Assembly: GCA_030248225.1 (NCBI GenBank) | Contig: JASANE010024933.1 | Coordinates: forward strand, 1-64,000 | From: Trileptium ribeirensis | Taxonomy: Eukaryota; Nematoda; Enoplea; Enoplida; Thoracostomopsidae | Reading direction: 5' to 3' | Length of the DNA stretch: 64,000 nucleotides | Shown: piece by piece, positions 1-9,954 of the stretch | How the letters are laid out: every line of letters starts with the position of its first letter | Numbering within the stretch: position 1 is the first letter of the stretch | Made by a program: the position numbers and the translations under genes | The notes under the pieces: model-generated | The model's input: the letters and a program-made list of their open reading frames with translations, nothing else | Told to the model about the DNA's origin: nothing | The model's database searches: none

Positions 1-2602
1 GGCAACTGAGGCATTATCCAATTCGATAAAGATTGACATTGTCGTATCCGTTCATTCCCTCGTCTATGTCCACAAAGGAAGCGGGGCGATGCATGCGAAT
101 GCGTTCCCGGAAAGACCGGACCAAAATCTGAACCCGAGACGTCCGCGGTGGAACGTTAACTAAATCAGCTATAGCTCGGGTTACGCGTTCTGGCGTGCTT
201 CGAAATTCGCTCTTGATAACGCGCGGCGTTATACTCACTTAGAAGACTGTGCGGGGGTGGGGGGAGGCTTTATTGTCATCGAGTGGCTTCCATAGAGGAG
301 GGGCATGAATCGGGACACGAGTATGAACACGGCTATACGGTGAAGGTCAAGGCATGATTACATTACTGAAACTACTATGGTACAAGTCATTACGCAGCGA
401 TGGATCACCAATTACTCTAAAGCCAGCAACCGAGTACTAGTGATCGTTGCATTACAAGCGAGGTACCAACATATTATTCAGATACAAAAACTCCGTCCGG
501 CGTGCCTTCCTTGCTCATTAAATCCTGACTAACATCCTTATCGAGTCTCTTGCAACGTCTCGTCCTCCAAACAAACTTTTGCACTAATTTCGAATTACTT
601 ATGTCACAGTGTCTCCATTTCTCCGCCGCGGGTTGGGTATCCCGAGTCCCTGAAATTCACGTGGGATTAGCACGCGTGGGCGATTTCTTAGGCGACCAAT
701 GTCGCTGTTCTAGTCGTTTCGAGTGAGCGTTTGCGCCTATTCCATAGTCGGGACCAGGTTTGCACCGTGGGGCGCGTTTGGGTCCTAGCGTGCAGGGAAC
801 ACGGGGCGTTTCGCCCTCGGACGCGTCCGCGTCCCTTTTTTTGCTGTTGGTTCTTTGCTTGGTTCTTTGCCCTTTTCTTTTCCTTGGTTTCCTTTGTCTT
901 CGTTTTCTTTCCTAGCCTCTCTCTATCGAACTCATCCTATTGCCTTAATACACTGTACACATCGAAATTGTACAGTGGCTCGACTGCACTATCGAGATTG
1001 TGCAGTCGAGTTATCATCAAAATTTTACCAAAATTTCTCGGAACTCGGTAGTCGAGTGGTTAGTACTGAAATTTCTGCAGCGGGCTTAATTTCCCCGTGC
1101 AGGATCGAAACTCAACAAGGGAAAATGAAAAAGGAGAGAGACAAAAATGGTGAAAAAGTTAAATCGAGGCATACACAGTACATAGCCTAACGGGCAACCA
1201 AAGACAAAATAGAAAAATGCTTAAACTCAGCAATCAAATCGCTCCAAAAGGAAAAAGGGTTTTGCACTTGCTCGGTTTGGGGTCAAAATGATTCGCGAGA
1301 GGCCGCGATTTTCTTTTGTTTGAGTTGGGATATTGAGGTTTTATTTCGGGCGTGGGGGTACCGTAGCGTACCTCCACAAGTCAACCTTAACCGGAAGCGG
1401 CAACTGACTAGGTTGTCAGTTCATTTTAGGGGAAAGCCCTGTTCCTCGATCGAATTGTGAAACTTAACCACGGGCGTGTGGTATGGTGAACATTGGTGAT
1501 TTTGATAGCTTGGCAAGGGTGTTACCAGCAGACGGCATTTTATCGTCGTGACTTTACCTGGTTGCTGACACGCGGCGTCGTGCGGGACGGTCGGGATCTC
1601 GGGCAGTCTAGGTTACTTTAAACGAGGCTCTTTCAGTCTTTAATAATGCACAAAAACGATCATCCTAACAAATCGAGAGTATACCTCGAATCCGTCAATG
1701 GTGAGTAAAGTTGCTCCTTACGGAGTGCCAGGACCTTATGCTCAAGCTGAAATCACTTAGAATTTGCTTAGTCTTTTATATTTCCCAAATTTACTTAACT
1801 CAAATTGAGAAACGAAATTTTGGTGCTTCCTAAAGCCCGACAGAGGCTAGTCCCCTGTCCCTATCTGCAAAGTCAGTTCGCACTCAAGCAGCGGCATGAG
1901 TGTCGAACAGTCCACTAAGCTATAAATTTGTAAACCAGAAACGTGAATAAATAAGCCCGTCCCTATGACTTGTCGGGAAAAATTTACCGTGGTCAGCTCA
2001 GGAAAAATTCAACTACCCTAACTCAAGAGCAACACATCATGTAAAACGTGGACGAGAAGCGTCCATTTTGATTTGCCTTACCTATGACCACGGGGAATCA
2101 GAATGACTTTCACTGGTGTGTTCACAATTCAGCAACCCCCGTGCTATCGCTCAAACTGCCCAAACGGAACTCGACCCGAGGAGGTTTGTCAAAAAGCTTG
2201 TAAATATGTAGCAAGTCGGAGTGAAAATTGAGACGTCCGACGACGGGCGTCAGGTCAACCTACAGGGTGTTAGATCGTACTACGGCGTACTAAGTTTTGA
2301 CGGTCCGTTACATTTCAATCTGGGGAAAGTAAACCCCCATGCACCTGGTTCTCATGACTTACAATATTCGATCCGGGACAGCTATTGCTAATCCCCTTCC
2401 GCGAGACGGAAGATGTCTACGCGGGTCCTCCGTCGGTCGAGTCCCATTCCAAGCGCAAAACAAAGAGAAAAGCACGAAAGAGCAAAGTAAATTGCGAAAT
2501 CAATACCAAAATAATTATTGCGTCGGAGCCGGTCAGTAAAGTCGACCGAACTCCGCGCTGCCGAAGTCGAACTGATTCCAAGAGGCGACGCGATAGCCGT
2601 CA
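1..2602 (-). repeat. 3' LTR (partial; continues beyond the window)
   Basis: Base-for-base match with the right copy from position 1 (= 20074) to about 2601 (= 23009). Downstream on the plus strand the two diverge completely. Read on the minus strand the copy begins TGACGGCTATCGCG at 2602, with the expected TG of an LTR 5' end. The right copy has CG at that point. It lacks 332 bp present in the right copy, at the junction 420/421. It carries the paired hairpins at 951-1010 and a 74-residue ORF (14-238) that is also open in the right copy. Confidence 0.88.
951..1010. repeat. Paired homologous hairpins in the 3' LTR
   Basis: Two adjacent perfect hairpins: stem 951-958 with 970-977 (8 bp, 11-nt loop) and stem 979-989 with 1000-1010 (11 bp, 10-nt loop). 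The two hairpins resemble each other in stem and loop and differ by a compensatory pair (TGTAC/GTACA versus TGCAC/GTGCA). The right LTR carries the same pair at 21357-21416. Confidence 0.85.
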
Positions 2603-3228
2603 ATAAGGTTTTCCCAAGCTCCCGATTCGTTTAGTTCGGGTGGGTAGTCTGGAATCGACGACTTCCGTAGTCTGTCGGGAAATTGCCATTTAATGTCTTG
2701 GAACATTTTGGTAAACTCGTCATGCCATCCGACTGTATCGTCCTGTCCAATGTCCCAATGTGGCGGTGGCGGGGCAATAATTGCTCGGGCTCCATCACGG
2801 AGTAGGTAGTCGAATGCGCACATATAACGACGCATTCGACGTATGGCCTTGCTGGGAGTGTCCAGTAAACGGCCTTCGTGCGGTTTCCCTCGTAGGGCCG
2901 CCTTATAGCCACCAAGAATCATGATTGTTTTGGTCTGTGGCGTGGCGATGCACGTCGCCAACCGGATTGAGAATTGCATGGTGGCTCCCGGCCAAGCGAT
3001 GGCGAACCACCCCTTTGATGCGGCCATATTGACCAGGGGCGCTGCTAATGAGTCGCCCAAAATCAAGACAGTTGGCCAGGAGGCGACGTCATGACGGAGG
3101 AAGGATCGAACTTCCTCCAACAGGCGACCCACAACATTGTGGCAGGGTCGCGGTCGTTTGCCGAAGGTGATGTCTTCCGGCCCTAGGCCGATTCCCCAGA
3201 AGGAGTCGGATCGATTTGCCTCGAGCAA
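2533..3228 (-). CDS. GDSL/SGNH-hydrolase-like ORF at the 3' end of the retroelement
   Basis: A 231-residue frame, open without an ATG from about 3280. Residues about 54-61 contain LILGDSLA, a block I-like GDS motif with a candidate nucleophile Ser. About 50 residues on is MILGGYKAAL, reminiscent of the GGND block. Further on are APPPPHWD and a late DGYR that could stand for the D-x-x-H block, with Arg in place of His. The fold is plausible, but activity is doubtful. The frame runs about 70 bp into the 3' LTR before stopping. Nothing similar belongs to the core retroviral set, so it is an accessory gene. Confidence 0.5.
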   Translation of the reverse strand: MLEANRSDSFWGIGLGPEDITFGKRPRPCHNVVGRLLEEVRSFLRHDVASWPTVLILGDSLAAPLVNMAASKGWFAIAWPGATMQFSIRLATCIATPQTKTIMILGGYKAALRGKPHEGRLLDTPSKAIRRMRRYMCAFDYLLRDGARAIIAPPPPHWDIGQDDTVGWHDEFTKMFQDIKWQFPDRLRKSSIPDYPPELNESGAWENLIDGYRVASWNQFDFGSAEFGRLY

Positions 3229-3381
3229 TTGTGCATATCCGGTGGCGAGTAGGGCGTCCCTGAACCGGGGAATTTTGAATTTTTATAGGAGCACCGTCCG
3301 CATGAGGTGAGGGAGTATTGGGCGGAGGCGCTCGGTTGTTTCGGGGTCGAGGAACTGTTGTTTGTTTCGTCGGGAGATGGT

Positions 3382-3636
3382 TTAGACGTCTCGAGCTCCA
3401 ATCTTCAGGTCCGAAATGTCCTGTTTCGACTGTTCCTCGTCGAATAAATAGGTGACGAGGAGCTGGTATCCTTGCTCCGTCGAGGCATATTCGATGGGAT
3501 ATTGTTTTATCGTTTGACCCAACGGAGCCATGTTTGAAAGTTCCGGCCATCGCGTGCCTTTGGACAGGAACGTCTCAATTGGAGCCGCGTAATTGATGGT
3601 GTAGTACGGCACACGAGGTCGTGGAATTTGTTCCAT
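3382..3636 (-). CDS. Small ORF upstream of the SGNH-like ORF (84 aa)
   Basis: ATG-initiated, ordinary globular composition, function unknown. It ends about 100 bp before the SGNH-like frame opens and may be the N-terminal part of that protein, separated by frame breaks. Confidence 0.35.
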   Translation of the reverse strand: MEQIPRPRVPYYTINYAAPIETFLSKGTRWPELSNMAPLGQTIKQYPIEYASTEQGYQLLVTYLFDEEQSKQDISDLKIGARDV

Positions 3637-3759
3637 GTCGTTGATTCCTTTGAATTGGTGATTTCTACAATAGTATTCATCGCCATTAGCGGCGGTTCTT
3701 GAGGGAGTTTGGTGGCGGCAGCTCGAGTTTTCTGGGGTGTTTCTTTAGTGATTCATACG

Positions 3760-4392
3760 TTACAACCGTCTCTCGTGAGGCGGTTGTCTAGGAGGTCGGA
3801 CCACCTTCAGTCCGATATCTTCAGGTCGTAGTTGTCTTTGTCCACTGTTATCGTCAGGTTCCAAGTCCGGATGTGCGGATAGCATGTCCTCAATGTCCCG
3901 TTCGTTAAAGATGTCCCTAAAAGGTTCAAACATGTCGTGCCGTGCACGAGCACTACCAGATGGATAATCCATCGGCATGACGGGGTCACGATGCCGAGTC
4001 GGTGGGGCAAGGGGTATCGTCTGTCGAGCTGGTGTCGTAATTTGGGGTTTCAAGCGTCGGGTGTCCAAACGTGGTATTACGACTCGAGCTTCTTCCCCGT
4101 GTTGTATGTATTCTTCATACCAACGACAACGGTCCCTGGCTTGTCTATGTGGCTGTCGGCGAGTAGGTTGAGGGGTTTCTTCCCTCTCTTGAACTTGGTG
4201 TGCAGAGGGTCCCATCTCGGGAGATCCCTCGCTCTCCTCCGTTGGAGGGTCGAGTTCAAAGTGGGGCCTTCGGCGGGGTCCCGGTAAAAGTTGACTAAAA
4301 GGCATCTCATCCTCCTCGTCATCCCAACTAACTTGTGATTGGGCTTTAGCTGGGGTTTGTCGGCGTGGTTTGGCGCGTGATGAGCGACTCAA
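3760..4392 (-). CDS. Arg/Pro-rich, acidic-patch tail ORF (210 aa)
   Basis: Opens with TTG rather than ATG, so it is probably a continuation of upstream coding sequence. Low-complexity composition: Arg/Pro/Gln-rich with an acidic patch (WDDEEDEMP). No domain is recognised. Confidence 0.4.
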   Translation of the reverse strand: MSRSSRAKPRRQTPAKAQSQVSWDDEEDEMPFSQLLPGPRRRPHFELDPPTEESEGSPEMGPSAHQVQEREETPQPTRRQPHRQARDRCRWYEEYIQHGEEARVVIPRLDTRRLKPQITTPARQTIPLAPPTRHRDPVMPMDYPSGSARARHDMFEPFRDIFNERDIEDMLSAHPDLEPDDNSGQRQLRPEDIGLKVVRPPRQPPHERRL

Positions 4393-4515
4393 AACTCCCT
4401 TGAGGGTGGAGGGAGCGCCGCGCGGCGGCGCTCTTCCCTTCCTCCCGCTAGAGGAGCCTTTCGTTGATTCGCCAATGGTTGATGTTGTCTCCTCGTCCTT
4501 GTCTACAGTTCGTGG

Positions 4516-4890
4516 TCATAATCGTTTCGGTCGACCGCGTTCCGAAGACTCGGAAGGTCGGCGTTGTTTACTTGTGCTCTGCTTACTTGCTTCTCGTTGT
4601 CGAGCTAAACTTTCAATAAATTCTTCTGCAATCCCGTCGGCTGCTATTTGGTCTTCCGAGGGGATGTATTGTATAGGAGATCCCCTTATGTACTCCATTA
4701 GTTCAGTTGCATCCTGTATTTCTCCTCGGGCACGAGCGGCTTCCTCTCGTTTCCTCCTTATTTCCTGCATTTCCCATTCCCACTGTGCTAGCTCATTTTG
4801 TCTCTGGATGGTCCATCGACCAAAGGATGGTACCTGTGGGCTCTTAGTTCCCCGTTCCGCTAGGGGTGACAATAGGGAGGAATTTTCCAC
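4516..4890 (-). CDS. Charged helical tail ORF of the retroelement (124 aa)
   Basis: No ATG at its start (GTG), so it probably continues the previous frame. Residues about 30-60 form a strongly charged probable coiled coil (QWEWEMQEIRRKREEAARAR). The end is basic. Function unknown. Confidence 0.4.
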   Translation of the reverse strand: MENSSLLSPLAERGTKSPQVPSFGRWTIQRQNELAQWEWEMQEIRRKREEAARARGEIQDATELMEYIRGSPIQYIPSEDQIAADGIAEEFIESLARQREASKQSTSKQRRPSESSERGRPKRL

Positions 4891-5216
4891 CGGTGGGGTG
4901 GTGTCGGGGAATGAATTGTTTCAGGTGACGTGGTCTCCGAGCTTATGGATGATACTGGTTCATTGGTCGGTGCAGGAGGTTGGACTTGCTTTCGTCTCGG
5001 TTTAGGCTTACGTTTTGCTGTCGGTGCGGGTTCCAGTGGGGGTTGTCTGGTTACTGGGACGGATTGTGCGAGTTGTGGTCTAGTAGGGGTATAATACGGA
5101 GTGACCCATTCGTCTGGAACGTAATCCTCTATTGTGGCTTCGAATCCCAGCGGCATTAGGGAGTATGTGGAAGTGGTGTAGGCGGAGCGGAGTATGCCTG
5201 ACGAAGTGGGGGACAT
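4860..5216 (-). CDS. Proline/Thr-rich tail ORF of the retroelement (118 aa)
   Basis: ATG-initiated and rich in Pro, Thr and Ser, with a basic patch (KRKPKPRRK). No domain is recognised. It overlaps the next frame by 31 nt, and composition suggests one original reading frame from about 5950 to 3760 now broken by indels. Confidence 0.4.
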   Translation of the reverse strand: MSPTSSGILRSAYTTSTYSLMPLGFEATIEDYVPDEWVTPYYTPTRPQLAQSVPVTRQPPLEPAPTAKRKPKPRRKQVQPPAPTNEPVSSISSETTSPETIHSPTPPHRWKIPPYCHP

Positions 5217-5947
5217 GGTTGTTCGTAAGACGTTACAGGCTCGTGATGGGTGTGGTCTGGTGTTGCTGCCTTGTCCGATTCAGTCACTACGCGTTGTGTC
5301 TGAGGGCTGCGGGATGTTTGAGCGGCTATCGCGGCTCGGCGTTGGGCAGGCGTAAGCGGCGAGGTTTGAACAGCATGTTCAACTGCTGAGGTTGGAGATG
5401 TAGCTTGTTCTGGAGTGTGGGGCGAGTGTTCGTCCGGATCTTGGGAGGCAAGTAATTATACGAGGCCTAGGTCATTGACGTTGAATGGTCGCAGTGCACG
5501 ATCGTTGTCCGAGCGTTTCACCGTTAGCGGTCTGGTACACTCGTCAGTCCGAACTGACCGTTCCTGTTCTCGTAGGGTTACTGGGGCAGTATGTTGTCCA
5601 TACTCAGGCGAGAAAGTGCCAGGGGGTTTATCAAGCGCATAAGGTAACTTAGCGGGGTGTAGAGTAGCGAGTTCCTGTGATATAGCGGGCCATTCGGTGT
5701 CCGGAGTTCTGTCGGGGTCACAAAGGGGAAGTCTGTTTTGTTGCGGGGCTCCTGATGAACCTTCAGCCTGAATGGTCAGTCGTTCTACTGCGGCGCGGTG
5801 TATGTCTGCCTTTATACACTAGCGACGTCGGATGCACCATCAATCTCCTGGCGCAACCGGTCTACTGCTTCTGGATCTGCAGCCTGTAGTTCCCTGGCGA
5901 AGTATTTGTCAGCGAGAATAGTTTCTCCGGGTTCCTGTAGCGCAGCC
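5217..5947 (-). pseudogene. Pol downstream tail, heavily broken
   Basis: No long minus-strand ORF. Immediately after the integrase stop, the +1 frame encodes a plausible helical segment rich in Ala/Glu/Asp down to a TAA near 5810. After that, frames change repeatedly. The plus-strand ORFs here are shadows. No domain is recognised. Confidence 0.45.
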
Positions 5948-6676
5948 TCAATATATGCGGGAGGGACTGCTTTCGGGGAAGCTACTTAGCGGGCGGTAGC
6001 AGGGTTTGGTGCGATTTATGTGGACGACATGATCGGAAGCATTAGGTTGTCCGGGGAGCCTAACACAAATGCAAGGCGGCATTATTTTAGTAATCTGGTA
6101 TGGTCCACACCATCGTCGTTCTAGTTTGCGCGATAGTCCTGGAGTTGTGTAGTATCGGTAGACCCATACATGGTCGTTAACACGGTAATCGGGAACCTTA
6201 ATCTTGCGATTGTAGTAGCGTTTTCTGTATTCCCGAGCAGATTGCATAGACCGATAGGCTCGATCCCTGATGGTGGCTAACCATCGTTGTACATTAGCAC
6301 GATATGCTTCTGCTCCGGGGTAGCGTCCCCAATCAGTTTGTGTTTCGATTCCACCCGGTACTCGGGGCAGGAATCCGTGCATGAGCATAAACGGTGGGTA
6401 GTGCGTGGAAGCGTGTACTGCTGAGTTGTAGGACATGATGCAATACGGTAGGACCTCATCCCACGTGGTGTGGTCCTTTTCAGGCAAGGCCACTCTTAGG
6501 AGGAACAGTAGTGTACGGTTAAAACGTTCGATTTCTCCATTTGCCTTCGGGTCGTAGCTGAGCGTTTCGCGTTTAAATGTGTGTAATCTAGCGCACAAGG
6601 CTTCCATTACTTCGGAGACGAAACATCCGCCTCGGTCGGAGACTAACTCTTCGGGTGCGCCGTAGCGGCACACCAC
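5948..6676 (-). pseudogene. Integrase catalytic core and GPY/F C-terminal module
   Basis: Same frame as the previous integrase segment; open from 6751, although the first Met-type codon is GTG at 6676. The second catalytic Asp is in LVSDRGG and the Glu in IERFNRT, 35 residues later (D35E). A GPY/F-type module follows (RRWCGPYQITKI ... HINRTKP), typical of Ty3/Gypsy integrases. The frame closes at 5948, but coding character continues in another frame just beyond, so a frameshift is likely near 5960. Confidence 0.85.
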
Positions 6677-6751
6677 GTCCTCGACGAAGACCTTGGCTAC
6701 ACTCTTAGCGGTTTGGTCCGGAAGAGCAGCAGCTATTACTAGTTTCGTGAA

Positions 6752-7207
6752 TTAGTCGATAAAGGCGATAACGTACCTATTTCCCTTCCGGGATGGTACC
6801 CGGGTGTCTAGTATATCGACAAACATGCGGTGCATGGGTGCACTAGCCAACGGGTTCTCTCCGAGCGCGGCTCGAAGATTTTGTGGTAGATTGCGTGATC
6901 GCTGGCAAAGTACGCACCTCTTTACATATTCGTTCACGTCCTTGCCCATGGTTTCCCAATTGTAGAATTGCTTGAGTTTGCTCAGCAGACGATCTCTACC
7001 TGGATGTCCACCGAATAATGTGTCGTGTTCGTGCTTGAGTATTTGTCGTATGAGCAGTCTGGGTACGCATAATTTTGGTCTATGGTCGTTTGGCATGATG
7101 GGATGTAAGTATAGAATAGCAGTGTCGCGGCAGAGCCTGTAATGGTGGGCTTCCAATTTGAGGGCGGTCGCTGCCTTTCCGTCGGCGAGTGACTGTCGTG
7201 TATGCAA
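6752..7207 (-). pseudogene. Integrase, zinc-binding domain and start of the catalytic core
   Basis: This frame contains the H-x-H ... C-x2-C zinc-binding domain (HEHDTLFGGHPGRD followed by RCVLCQR). It reaches the first catalytic aspartate in MFVDIL. It is ended by an in-frame TAA at 6754-6752, inside the core between the first and second catalytic aspartates. The downstream core is in the same frame. The initial codon is TTG, so the reading began upstream. Confidence 0.82.
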
Positions 7208-7401
7208 ATACCACCAAATAGGACCAAATTGTTTATCTCTGCGTTGGATATATAGTAAGTAATTGAGAAGGTTCCTCCCTTCGTATTGTTGGAAGTGTGG
7301 TAAGTATATGTGTTCTCCTGTGTCATAGACCTGTTCAGGGCGTTGTAATTGTATTCGTGGTCCGCATGCGTAAGCAACCTTAATTAATGTGTCAAATTCC
7401 T

Positions 7402-8124
7402 CTACCTCTGGTAAACCTCCATATCTTTGTCGAGCAGTTGTCGGTAGCGTCTGTGGTCTAGCGGGTTCAGGTGTACCAGCCGTGGCACGGGTCGAGCTCT
7501 CACTTGCCGCGATAGGAGCGGGCGGTGTCGGGGCGGCCGGGGTTCTTGAGGTTGCGGGGGTCTGGCGGGTGGTTCAGGTGCTGAAGAGGGTCCGTAGGTC
7601 GGTCCACCCGTGGATTCTGACGGTCCTGGGGCAGTCGTCCGTCTCCCAGGGATCACAAATCCTTCGGGCCAGGGGTCGTCTACATCTCCACAGAAGATGA
7701 AGCGTGTGGGGTCTGGTAGGGGGTCATAACCAGGTCCTCCAAACATACGATAGAAGCGTTCTCGAACATACTCAGGTGGTAGGGTGACGGGAGCGTCCGG
7801 GGGAAGTCCCATAAGTTGTCGAGTGAGTCGTTTCCAAACTTCTTCAGTGGGAAATCGACGGGGCGGTTTAGCTGGAGCTTTGCCTTTACCACGATCCTGT
7901 CCTTTGACAGCCACAGCAACCATTCGGGGATGGTCCTGTTCGTCCGGTTCGGCTTCGTCCGAAGAGTAAGAAAATTCCACGTCATGTCGGGGGTCGCGTG
8001 AAAGTCCGTCAGCATTGGCATTAGCCTTACCGGGTCTATATTCGATGTTGAAACCACCGAATTCCATCAGTAATTCGTTACGCCATTGGGCTAGTCGCGA
8101 ATTTCGCGGTGGTCTCTCGAACAA
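7402..8124 (-). pseudogene. RNase H C-terminal part and RNase H-integrase linker
   Basis: Begins without an ATG, in continuation of the broken RNase H. The first 45 residues hold the conserved RLAQW and YRPGKANANADGLSR segment with the last catalytic Asp. The following ~190 residues form a proline-rich, charged linker that is long for this family. The frame stops at 7402, and the 195 bp to the integrase frame at 7207 contain no clear continuation. Confidence 0.75.
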
Positions 8125-8459
8125 TGCCTTAAGAGGCTTGTGGCAGTTTCAACATGGAATTCGTGTCCAAGTAGGTAGTGTCTGAAGTGTAAGGCGGCCC
8201 ATCGTATGGCAAGAGCCTCAGTCTCTATTGCGGGGTATCGGCGTTGATAGTCCACAAGCGATTTGCTCGCGTAGGCGATAGGTAATGTCCATTTGTCGGT
8301 CTTTTGCGAAAGTACAGCTCCTAGGGCATATCCAGAAGCGTCCGTTTGTAGTATGAAAGGTTTGGAAAAGTCCGGATATATAAGTAATGGTTCTTGTACT
8401 AATGCCTTACGCAGTTTATCCGAATGCTTCCTCGCATTGCGGTGTCCATTTAAATTCAC
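8091..8459 (-). pseudogene. RNase H, N-terminal part (frameshifted)
   Basis: Continues the pol reading after the break at about 8420. It shows the QTDASGYALGAVLSQ motif with the first catalytic Asp and an ETEALAIRW motif with the catalytic Glu, typical of Ty3/Gypsy RNase H. Reading is lost again at about 8140-8150, where the next conserved Asp-His motif should be, and the rest continues in the frame at 8124. One missing base explains it. Confidence 0.8.
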
Positions 8460-9942
8460 TGTCCTTTCGTCGAAGGGCGTTGAGTGGTTCGCAAATTTCA
8501 GAGTAGTGTGGTATAAATTTGTGATAATATCCTACAAGTCCTAGGAAACTTTGTAACTGTTTGAGAGTTTCAGGTCGTTTGTAATTGTCTATTGCGGCCG
8601 TTTTCTCGGGGTCGGGTTTAAATCCCTCTGAACTGATAATATGTCCAAGGTATTTCAATTGTTTCTGCCCAAACTGGCATTTGGAGGGTTTTAATTTAAG
8701 ATTTGCTTTACGGAACCTATCAAATACTGTGATTAAGTCCGCTAGGTGTTGTTCGAATGTGGGTGAAAAGACCAGTATGTCGTCTATGTAGATGAGGCAT
8801 CGTTCCCATTCTAAACCCTTCAATATGATTGACATGCACCTTTGGAAGGCGCCTGGTGAAGAATTCAGTCCGAATGGCAGAACGTTGTATTCATACTGTC
8901 CATGGACAGTGACGAAGGAGGTTTTCTCCTTGGTCTCAGGGTCCAGTTCTAGTTGCCAGAAACCTTTGTTAAGATCTAGACTGGACATGAATTTGGTGTT
9001 TCTGAGACAACCTAATATGTCATCTATGCGGGGTAACGGGTATGAGTCACGTTCTGCGACTACATTGAGTTTACGGAAGTCGACACACAACCGTAAGGTA
9101 CCGTCACTTTTGGTGACGTAACCGATGGGAGAGCCCCAAGGTGAATCTGATGGCGTTATTAGACCTGCTTCTACCATATTGTTTAATTCCTCACGCAATG
9201 GCTCTCGTAGAGAGTGTGCTAAGCGGTAGGGTACCTGTTTAATGGGCCTTACATCTCCGGTAACTATTCTATGCTGGTGTACACCACACCTTCCTAGATC
9301 AAACGGGTGTACACTAAATATGTCTGCATTCTCAGAGATAGTCGTTTTCAATTGTTTGAGTTCGAAAGGGTTTAGGGTCGTTTGTCCGAAATCTATTTTG
9401 CTCAAGACTTGTATGGATCGCTCGGTGTCAATAGTTTTCTTTTGTTCACTTATAATTTGTACAACGTTGTCCCGTGTAACTCCAATATTGTTGCATTGCT
9501 TAGTGTGCCTCGGGGGGTCGAGTTGTAGGAGACGCTTGCTGCTGTCATACAAAAACTCGACTTCATTATCGTCAAGCATATCAATATGTCCTATTGTTTG
9601 TCCGGCGTGTATAGCAACGGGAAAGTTCCCAAAATTCATCAATGCTATCGGGATCATACGTTGGCCAGTAAGTACCAGAGAGTGGGCGATAGCAACGTCC
9701 CTGATGAAAGGGTCAGGCACAAATAAGGCTTGACCTGTCGGTGGTTGAGTGATTTCCGGGATGGCGTTGATAAATAACTCTGTGTTCGGTGGTACTTGAG
9801 TGTACTTCCTGGTTACTACGTTGATGACTGGTGGTCTGTAATCCCCTTGGTCGGCGAAAGGCGCCGAGCAGTTTTCAGTTCCGTTAGATAGATCCAGGCA
9901 GCGGTCTTTGAAGTTTATGGCGACATATGGTAGTAGTGCCAT
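8416..9942 (-). CDS. pol: Reverse transcriptase (Ty3/Gypsy)
   Basis: A 508-residue frame, in phase with the protease frame across its stop. The Met is internal, not a real start. Residues 1-200 are the connection from the protease. The RT palm and fingers run from about 210 to 450, with a catalytic aspartate in the LDLNKGFWQ motif (D323), LPFGL at 355-359 and the YIDD box at 385-388. The frame ends near 8420 by a one-base break, and the conserved start of the RNase H connection continues in the neighbouring frame. The protein copies the element RNA into DNA. RT block spacing is normal. Confidence 0.92.
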   Translation of the reverse strand: MALLPYVAINFKDRCLDLSNGTENCSAPFADQGDYRPPVINVVTRKYTQVPPNTELFINAIPEITQPPTGQALFVPDPFIRDVAIAHSLVLTGQRMIPIALMNFGNFPVAIHAGQTIGHIDMLDDNEVEFLYDSSKRLLQLDPPRHTKQCNNIGVTRDNVVQIISEQKKTIDTERSIQVLSKIDFGQTTLNPFELKQLKTTISENADIFSVHPFDLGRCGVHQHRIVTGDVRPIKQVPYRLAHSLREPLREELNNMVEAGLITPSDSPWGSPIGYVTKSDGTLRLCVDFRKLNVVAERDSYPLPRIDDILGCLRNTKFMSSLDLNKGFWQLELDPETKEKTSFVTVHGQYEYNVLPFGLNSSPGAFQRCMSIILKGLEWERCLIYIDDILVFSPTFEQHLADLITVFDRFRKANLKLKPSKCQFGQKQLKYLGHIISSEGFKPDPEKTAAIDNYKRPETLKQLQSFLGLVGYYHKFIPHYSEICEPLNALRRKDSEFKWTPQCEEAFG

Positions 9943-9954
9943 AAAGTCGGTACC

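Noticed and set aside
731..1190. Plus-strand ORFs in the LTR (731-1051, 855-1190 and the copy at 21107-21457)
   Set aside because: Phe/Ser-rich products of the pyrimidine tract. The genes of the element are on the other strand and the frames are not better preserved than expected.
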